64,000 nucleotides of DNA from Planctomycetota bacterium (lineage in GTDB: Bacteria > Planctomycetota > UBA1135 > GCA-002686595): positions 59,533-123,532 of the forward strand of contig JAJDEV010000097.1 in the NCBI GenBank assembly GCA_029259605.1, in the 5' to 3' direction. Shown here piece by piece: positions 58,592 through 64,000 of the stretch (position 1 is the first letter of the stretch; each line of letters begins with the position of its first letter). The notes below the pieces were generated by a model. That model saw only the letters and a program-made list of their open reading frames with translations. It was not told the DNA's origin and ran no database searches. Position numbers and translations under genes: made by a program.

Positions 58592-61264
58592 ATGTCGCTG
58601 ACCTCCGGCCGCTCGCTCTCGCACTACGACATCCTCGGCTCGCTCGGCGCCGGGGCGATGGGCGAGGTCTACCGAGCGCGGGACACGCGCCTCGACCGCG
58701 AGGTGGCGATCAAGGTCCTGCCCGAGCACTTCGCCGAGGACGAGGAGCGCCTGCGCCGGTTCGAGCGCGAGGCCAAGTCGCTCGCCAGCCTGAACCACCC
58801 GAACGTCGCGCAGATCTTCGGTGTCGACCAGGTCGACGACACGTGCTTTCTCGTGCTCGAGCTCGTGCCCGGCGAGCCGCTCGACGAGCGCCTCGCCCGC
58901 GGACGGATGCCGCTCGACGACGCGCTGGCGATCTGCGGCCAGATCGCGAGCGGGCTCGAAGCCGCGCACGCCGCGGGCGTGATCCACCGCGACCTGAAGC
59001 CGGCGAACATCCGCATCACGCCGGACGAGAAGGTCAAGGTGCTCGACTTCGGGCTCGCGAAGCCGACGGGGCCGAAGCACGGTCCCGGCTCGTCGGTCGA
59101 CAGCGTGCTCGCGACCGAGGAGGGACGGCTGCTCGGCACGCCGACGTACATGGCGCCCGAGCAGGCGCGCGGCAAGGCGATCGATCAGCGGGTGGATCTG
59201 TGGGCCTTCGGCTGCGTGCTCTACGAGTGCTTGACGGGCAAGCGCGCGTTCGACGGTGAGACGATCTCGGACGTGCTCGCGTCGGTGCTCGCGGACGAGG
59301 TGGACTTCAGGCGCTTGCCGCCGGACACGCCGCCGCACCTGCGCGCGCTGCTCGACCGGTTGCTCGCCAAGGATCCCGAGCAGCGCTTGCGCGACGCCGG
59401 CGACGCGCGCCTCCTGCTGCGCGCTCCGCGCCATGCGGGCGCGCCGGCGTTCGCGTCGTCCAAGGGCTCGTCCGTGCTCCCGTGGCTCTGCGTCGCGATC
59501 GTCACCGCCATCGCGATCTTCGCCTTCCTGCGCGGCGGTGCGGAGCTCGAGGCGCCGGAACCCCCGCGCGTCACGCAGCTCACGTTCTCGGGCGCGGACC
59601 ACCAGCCACACGTCTCCGCCGACGGCCGCCTGATCGCGTTCACGTCGAACCGCGCGGGCGTCTCGCAGATCTGGCTGAGGCAGACGGTCGGCGGCGGCGA
59701 ACAGCCGCTCACCGACGGCCCCGACTGGCGTCCGCGCTTCTCGCGCGACGGCACGTCGGTGACCTTCATCCGCAGCCTGAAGGGGAACTACGCGGCGTTC
59801 CGCGTGCCGGTCGTCGGCGGGCAGCCGCGCAAGCTGCTCGACAACGTGACCGAGGTCGAGTGGTCGCACGACGGACGCGAGCTCGCCTTCCTCCGCGGCG
59901 CCGCGAGCGGGAACGAGAGCCTCGGGTCGGAGGCGGGCATCCTCGACGTGAACAGCGGCGAGGAACGCATCCTCCATACGACCAAGGGCTGGGACTTGAT
60001 CGGCCTCGGCTGGTCGCCCGACGGACGTCGGTTGTCGTTGACGCAGTCGAGCATCCAAGGGGGAGCGGGCAACTGGAAGACGCTCCTCGTGGACGTGAAG
60101 AGCGGCGAGGTCGAGACGCTCGAGCTGTCCCCCGGGCGCGCACCGGTCTCGGGCGTGACGTGGGTCAGCCCGACCGCCTTCGTGTTCGCGAGCGCGCCGA
60201 CCACGGTGAGCAGCACGCCGTTCCCGTGCAGCGTCTCGCGCTACGACGTGGAGACGCACGAGCGGCGCCTGCTCTTCTGGGCGCCGGACCTGTTTCCGTT
60301 CCGCGGCTCGCTCAACCCGACGACCCAGATCGGCGTGATCGACGACCACAGCCTCGTGTTCGACTCGTTCTCGAGCACCCAGCCGCTCTTCGAGGTCGGG
60401 GTGTCGCCGGACGCGGGACCGCCGCGCCGCATCACGCACGGGATCTCCGTCGACCGTCAGCCGGCCTACCATCCGGACGGAAGTCGCATCCTCTTCACGT
60501 CGAACGGGACGGGGGGCGTCGACCTCTGCGCGTACGAGTTCGCGTCGAGGCGTATCGTGCAACTCACGGATCACCCGGCGAGCGACTGGGACGGTGCCTT
60601 CACTCCCGATGGGAAGTCGATCGTGTGGGGCTCCGACCGCTCGGGCACGCTCGAGGTTTGGCTCGCCGATGCGGACGGGTCGAACGCGCGCCAGGTGACG
60701 AACGACGGCGTGGCGGCGGAGAACCCGACCATGACGCGCGACGGCGAGTGGATCGTCTACTCGAGCGCGCAGGCCGAGCACTCCGGGATCTACAAGATCC
60801 GCACCGACGGCACGGACGGCGAGATCCTCGTGCCGGGGAACTGGATCCAGCCGGAGGTTTCGCCGGATGGCAAGTACGCGCTCTTCGTCGGTTCGGACAA
60901 CGCGCGCCTCGTGAACACGCTGCGCGTGGTCGAAGTCGCGACGGGGAAGCCTACGGCGTTCGATGTCGAGATCGAGTTCAACCTGCGCTCCCCGAACGTG
61001 ACCTACGGCCGCGGCCGCTGGATGCCGGACGGCAGCGCGATCGTCTTCGTCGGCATCGACGACGAAGGCCGCACGGGTCTGTGGATCCAGGACTTCGACC
61101 CCGAGCAGAACCTCCAAGACTCACGCCGCGCGCTCGTCGGCTTCGACGGCAACGCCGTGTACGAGTCGTTCGGCATCTCGCCCGACGGCACGCGCGTGAC
61201 GTTCTCGGCCATCGAACAGTCGAGCGCCATCCGCCAGGTCGACGACCTCCCGAACCTGCGCTGA
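58592..61264 (+). CDS. Membrane Ser/Thr protein kinase with C-terminal TolB-like beta-propeller
   Basis: An 890-residue protein. Kinase domain at about 11-270: GAGAMG loop (19-24), Lys41, HRDLKPAN from His132 and Asp152 of DFG, TPTYMAPEQARG in the activation segment. One transmembrane helix at about 295-313 (LPWLCVAIVTAIAIFAFL). The extracytoplasmic part (325-890) is a PD40 propeller with blades such as SADGRLIAFTSNRAG, SPDGRRLSLTQ, HPDGSRILFTSNG and SPDGKYALFVG. The architecture fits a transmembrane receptor kinase. Start ATG at 58592 is preferred over the long open frame upstream. Confidence 0.92.
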   Translation: MSLTSGRSLSHYDILGSLGAGAMGEVYRARDTRLDREVAIKVLPEHFAEDEERLRRFEREAKSLASLNHPNVAQIFGVDQVDDTCFLVLELVPGEPLDERLARGRMPLDDALAICGQIASGLEAAHAAGVIHRDLKPANIRITPDEKVKVLDFGLAKPTGPKHGPGSSVDSVLATEEGRLLGTPTYMAPEQARGKAIDQRVDLWAFGCVLYECLTGKRAFDGETISDVLASVLADEVDFRRLPPDTPPHLRALLDRLLAKDPEQRLRDAGDARLLLRAPRHAGAPAFASSKGSSVLPWLCVAIVTAIAIFAFLRGGAELEAPEPPRVTQLTFSGADHQPHVSADGRLIAFTSNRAGVSQIWLRQTVGGGEQPLTDGPDWRPRFSRDGTSVTFIRSLKGNYAAFRVPVVGGQPRKLLDNVTEVEWSHDGRELAFLRGAASGNESLGSEAGILDVNSGEERILHTTKGWDLIGLGWSPDGRRLSLTQSSIQGGAGNWKTLLVDVKSGEVETLELSPGRAPVSGVTWVSPTAFVFASAPTTVSSTPFPCSVSRYDVETHERRLLFWAPDLFPFRGSLNPTTQIGVIDDHSLVFDSFSSTQPLFEVGVSPDAGPPRRITHGISVDRQPAYHPDGSRILFTSNGTGGVDLCAYEFASRRIVQLTDHPASDWDGAFTPDGKSIVWGSDRSGTLEVWLADADGSNARQVTNDGVAAENPTMTRDGEWIVYSSAQAEHSGIYKIRTDGTDGEILVPGNWIQPEVSPDGKYALFVGSDNARLVNTLRVVEVATGKPTAFDVEIEFNLRSPNVTYGRGRWMPDGSAIVFVGIDDEGRTGLWIQDFDPEQNLQDSRRALVGFDGNAVYESFGISPDGTRVTFSAIEQSSAIRQVDDLPNLR

Positions 61265-61265
61265 G

Positions 61266-61307
61266 GCGAACCGGCGGAGATGGGTGCGACTCCGTATCGC
61301 CGTTCGC
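61266..61307. repeat. 42-bp repeat, upstream copy flanking the sigma/vWA operon
   Basis: This 42-base block matches the reverse complement of 63946-63987 at 37 positions. Each copy can fold: GGCG...CGCC with an inner four-pair stem, and here one pair changes from C-G to U-G but is kept. It begins two bases after the kinase stop codon at 61264 and lies about 100 bases before the sigma factor start. Confidence 0.7.
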
Positions 61308-61324
61308 AAGTCGAGGCGCGGCAT

Positions 61325-61361
61325 GCGCTTAGGGGGTCGAGCTCGATTTGCTCCTAAGAGC
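61325..61361. promoter_or_regulatory. Inverted repeat enclosing a palindrome upstream of the sigma factor gene
   Basis: GCGCTTAGGGG (61325-61335) is complementary to CTCCTAAGAGC (61351-61361) at 9 of 11 positions. The loop holds the perfect palindrome TCGAGCTCGA (61338-61347). It lies 48-84 bases before the sigma factor start, as expected for an operator or 5' leader structure. Function inferred. Confidence 0.4.
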
Positions 61362-61408
61362 GGGCGGTGCCCGTTCGTCCTGTCGGTGATGCAGCCGAGG
61401 AACTCAGC

Positions 61409-61936
61409 ATGAGGGGCGCCGCTCGAGGCGATTGGGTCCACGCCGCGCTGCTCGAGCACGAGCGCGGGCTCGTGTCCTTCGCGGCGCGCATCACGGGGGA
61501 GACGGAACGGGCACGCGACGTCGTGCAGGAGACGTTCCTCGAGCTGTGCGCGCAGGAGCCGGCCGCGCTCGACGGCCGGCTGCGCGAGTGGCTCTTCCGT
61601 GTGTGTCGCAACCGGGCGCTCGACGTGCGCCGCAAGGAGAGTCGCATGACGACAACGAGCGAGGCGGGGCGGGATCGACAGGCGGAGCGCGCGTCCGAAC
61701 CGGACGCGGCGCTCGAGCACGAGGAGCAGCTCTCCGGCGTGCTGCGCAGCATGGAGTCCCTGCCTGACGCGCAGCAGGAGGTGCTCCTGCTCAAGTTCCG
61801 CCACGGCCTCGCCTACCGCGAGATCAGCCGCGTGACCGGACACACGATCTCGAACGTCGGCTACCTGATCCACGTGGGGATCAAGGCGCTGCGTGCGAAG
61901 CACGCCGGCGTTCAGGAAGGGGGCTATGCATCATGA
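61409..61936 (+). CDS. ECF RNA polymerase sigma factor
   Basis: A 175-residue ECF sigma factor. Region 2 includes LLEHERGLVSFAARITGE and ARDVVQETFLELCAQEP, ending WLFRVCRNRALDVRRKES. Region 4 has SLPDAQQEVLLLKFRHGLAY and REISRVTGHTISNVGYLIHVGIKALR. The ATG at 61409 is preceded by GAGGA eight bases upstream; a GTG at 61367 is an alternative. Its TGA overlaps the ATG of the vWA protein (ATGA, 61933-61936), and that protein has an anti-sigma-like N-terminus, so the two form a probable sigma/anti-sigma pair. Confidence 0.92.
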   Translation: MRGAARGDWVHAALLEHERGLVSFAARITGETERARDVVQETFLELCAQEPAALDGRLREWLFRVCRNRALDVRRKESRMTTTSEAGRDRQAERASEPDAALEHEEQLSGVLRSMESLPDAQQEVLLLKFRHGLAYREISRVTGHTISNVGYLIHVGIKALRAKHAGVQEGGYAS

Positions 61937-63930
61937 AGAAGAACGAAACGAAACCCTTCGATCTCGATGATCCGCGGCTCACCGCGTACGCGCTGGGGGA
62001 GCTGGACGGTGAGGAAGCGCGCGCGGTCGAAGCGTGGTTGGCGACGAGTGAGGAGGCGCGTGCTGAGGTCGAGGCGATCCGCGGGTTCGCGGTCGTGCTC
62101 GAAAGTGAGCTCTCGACGAGTGAAGGCAGAGAGCTCACGGCGACGCAGCGACGTGCGATCGGTGAGCGGTCGGAGCGCTTTGGGAAACTGCGGCGTCGGA
62201 AAGTTGTCCGGCGCGTCGGATTCGCGGTGACCGGACTGGCTGCGGCGGCGGTCGTCGTCTCGCTTTGCTTTCCGAATGTGATGAGCAAGCGCTTTCGCAT
62301 CGGACGAGCAGACAACGCGCCGCACGCGTCGAGCATCGTCCGGCCATCGAACGCCGCGCACCGACGAAGCACGCACGCGCTGGAGTCGCTGCGAGGTCTC
62401 GGATACGCGAGCGACGGATTGGGCTATGGCGGAGTCGGCGGAGACGACGGGAGCGATCGTCTGCGATCGCTCGGCTATGTCGAGGACATCGGATACGGCG
62501 AAGGCCCGAGCGCCGAAGCCTACGCCCCGATCGTCGACAACGACTTCGTCCGCGTCGCCGACGACCCGCTCAGCACCTTCTCGATCGACGTCGACACGGC
62601 CTCCTACGCCAACGTCCGCCGCTTCCTGCTCCAGCAGTCGACGCTCCCGCCCGCCGACGCGGTGCGCATCGAGGAGCTGATCAACTACTTCCCCTACGAC
62701 TACCCCGCGCCCGACGCCGGCCAGCCCTTCTCGACCAGCGTCGAGATCGCGTCCGCGCCGTGGCAGCCCGCGCACCGGCTCGTGAAGATCGGGCTCAAGG
62801 GGCGCGAGGTGAACTTCGCCGAGCGCGCGAACGCGAACCTCGTCTTCCTGCTCGACGTGTCGGGCTCGATGAACTCGCCGCGCAAGCTGCCGCTGCTCGT
62901 CGACGCGATGTCGATGCTCGTCGGCGAGCTCGACGCGACCGACCGCGTCGCGATCGCGGTGTACGCCGGCAACTCGGGCCTCGTGCTCGACTCGACCACG
63001 TGCAGCGAGAAGCCCATGATCCTCGCCGCGCTCGAGCGCCTGCAGGCGGGCGGCTCGACCAACGGCGGCGCGGGCATTCACCTCGCGTACGAGGTCGCGC
63101 AGCGGAACTACGTCGAGGGCGGCGTGAACCGCGTGATCCTCTGCACCGACGGCGACTTCAACGTCGGCACGACGAGCGAGGGCGAGCTGGTGCGCCTGAT
63201 CGAAGACAAGGCAAAGGGCGGCGTGTTCCTGTCGGTGCTCGGCTTCGGCAGCGGCAACCTGAAAGACTCGACCATGGAGCAGCTGGCCGACAAGGGCAAC
63301 GGCAACTACGCCTACATCGACAGCCGCATGGAGGCGCGCAAAGTGCTCGTCGAACAGATCGGCGGCACGCTCGTCACGATCGCCAAGGACGTGAAGATCC
63401 AGGTCGAGTTCAACCCGGCCGAGGTCGAGGCCTTCCGCCTGATCGGCTACGAGAACCGCGTGCTCGCGCACCAGGACTTCAACGACGACACGAAGGACGC
63501 GGGCGAGATCGGCTCGGGGCATACGGTCACCGCGCTGTACGAGGTGGTACCGAAGGGCGTGTCGCTCGAGGCGCCGGGCGTCGATCCGCTGCGCTACCAG
63601 ACGCCGACCGAAGAGAGCACGGCGGCGAGCTCGGGCGAGCTGCTCACGCTCAAGCTGCGCTACAAGGAGCCCGAGGGTTCGACGAGCAAGAAGCTCGAGG
63701 TGCCCGTGCGCGATCGAGGCGCTTCGCTCGACGCCGCGAGCCCCGACCTGCGCTTCGCCGCCGCCGTCGCGTCCTTCGGGATGCTGCTGCGCGACTCGAA
63801 ATACAAGGGCGACGCGAACTGGGACCAAACGCTCGACCTCGCACGCGAAGGCCAAGGTGCGGACGCCGGCGGCTATCGGCTCGAGTTCCAGCTGCTCGTC
63901 CAACGCGCGCGCGCTCTGGCCGGGGAGTGA
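61933..63930 (+). CDS. Membrane vWA protein (YfbK-like) with anti-sigma-like N-terminus
   Basis: A 665-residue protein. Residues 1-65 (DPRLTAYALGELDGEEARAV) resemble the cytoplasmic zinc-free anti-sigma helix bundle. One transmembrane helix at about 93-113. A flexible linker carries LRGLGY (153-158) and LRSLGY (177-182). Residues about 200-300 are the vWF_A N-terminal domain (DPLSTFSIDVDTASYANVRR). The vWA domain has the metal site DVSGS at 308-312, and the C-terminus is DUF3520. It would sit in the membrane with the vWA domain outside, binding a protein ligand and releasing the sigma factor encoded just upstream; that mechanism is inferred. Confidence 0.92.
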   Translation: MKKNETKPFDLDDPRLTAYALGELDGEEARAVEAWLATSEEARAEVEAIRGFAVVLESELSTSEGRELTATQRRAIGERSERFGKLRRRKVVRRVGFAVTGLAAAAVVVSLCFPNVMSKRFRIGRADNAPHASSIVRPSNAAHRRSTHALESLRGLGYASDGLGYGGVGGDDGSDRLRSLGYVEDIGYGEGPSAEAYAPIVDNDFVRVADDPLSTFSIDVDTASYANVRRFLLQQSTLPPADAVRIEELINYFPYDYPAPDAGQPFSTSVEIASAPWQPAHRLVKIGLKGREVNFAERANANLVFLLDVSGSMNSPRKLPLLVDAMSMLVGELDATDRVAIAVYAGNSGLVLDSTTCSEKPMILAALERLQAGGSTNGGAGIHLAYEVAQRNYVEGGVNRVILCTDGDFNVGTTSEGELVRLIEDKAKGGVFLSVLGFGSGNLKDSTMEQLADKGNGNYAYIDSRMEARKVLVEQIGGTLVTIAKDVKIQVEFNPAEVEAFRLIGYENRVLAHQDFNDDTKDAGEIGSGHTVTALYEVVPKGVSLEAPGVDPLRYQTPTEESTAASSGELLTLKLRYKEPEGSTSKKLEVPVRDRGASLDAASPDLRFAAAVASFGMLLRDSKYKGDANWDQTLDLAREGQGADAGGYRLEFQLLVQRARALAGE

Positions 63931-63945
63931 TCGCAGATCGGCACC

Positions 63946-63987
63946 GCGAGTGGCGATACGGATTCGCACCCGTCTCCGCCGTTTCGC
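63946..63987. repeat. 42-bp repeat, downstream inverted copy flanking the sigma/vWA operon
   Basis: Reverse-complement partner of 61266-61307 (37 of 42 positions). It begins 16 bases after the vWA stop codon. It can form the same hairpin and could act as the operon terminator; the nearly identical copy upstream, in the opposite orientation, would then be a terminator-like hairpin for the kinase gene. Confidence 0.7.
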
Positions 63988-64000
63988 TCCTTCCACTCGT

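Noticed and set aside
58556..61117. An 853-codon minus-strand open frame under the propeller kinase
   Set aside because: Same type of shadow: composition mirrors codon bias of the real kinase gene and no domain or start signal is visible.

Overview
The window is one stretch of very GC-rich bacterial DNA packed with short, mostly monocistronic or two- to three-gene units. The gene types point to the Planctomycetota: three Ser/Thr protein kinases fused to TPR or beta-propeller regions, an ECF sigma factor of the type linked to such kinases, a YfbK-like von Willebrand A protein, a sulfatase-like protein, and many secreted hydrolases whose signal peptides end in ...A-Q. This assignment is inferred from gene content; there is no rRNA marker here. 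I see no tRNA, rRNA, CRISPR array, complete insertion sequence or phage. No gene-free gap exceeds 300 bases.

Layout. 1-6 kb: the end of an ABM-type monooxygenase, an AlkD-like protein, a coupled small membrane protein plus HExxH protein, a secreted serine hydrolase, a SulP transporter and a DinB-like protein. 6-10 kb: a surface-polysaccharide-type group (asparagine synthase, glycosyltransferase, Kdo/WaaP-like kinase). 10-18 kb: an exported KatG, an exported beta-propeller/IPT protein, a membrane alpha/beta hydrolase and a sulfatase-like/ankyrin fusion. 18-24 kb: a helix-turn-helix regulator, an aspartyl protease-PDZ protein, an ECF sigma factor with a PEP-mutase-like enzyme and an amidohydrolase, then an ankyrin gene divergent from a MarR gene across a perfect operator. 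24-34 kb: a TPR kinase, a secreted tail-collar-like protein, an M28 peptidase, a peroxiredoxin, an NHL-type propeller and a second TPR kinase. 34-44 kb: a PfpI/AraC pair, a SnoaL-like protein, an acyl-CoA-dehydrogenase-like enzyme, an MBL protein, a GNAT-nitrilase fusion with an MFS transporter, and CorA. 44-51 kb: a RimB-like/RimK/M14 operon, DUF432-MscS, a Kef-type antiporter and an exported helix-hairpin-helix protein. 51-64 kb: a second regulator/serine hydrolase pair, a sugar-epimerase-like protein, MarR-DoxX, an amidohydrolase, a second aspartyl protease, a kinase with a beta-propeller, and a sigma factor overlapping a vWA protein.

The strongest hidden signal is the peroxiredoxin at 29388-29852 (minus strand). 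Its frame is broken only by one TGA, exactly where the peroxidatic cysteine codon should be, and reading continues as a normal peroxiredoxin to a TAG stop. This fits a selenocysteine protein and is missed by ordinary gene calling. Other structure not explained by genes: a ~181-bp intergenic element in two copies with ~60-bp terminal inverted repeats, whose ends supply stop codons to flanking genes, plus a related solo palindrome; 42-bp inverted repeats flanking the sigma/vWA operon; and two sets of MarR operator palindromes.

Working picture: a cell that invests in envelope sensing (kinases, ECF/vWA module, MscS, Kef), exported hydrolases and peroxide defence (exported KatG, Sec-peroxiredoxin, DoxX/MarR). 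Links between these units are inferred from gene order only.
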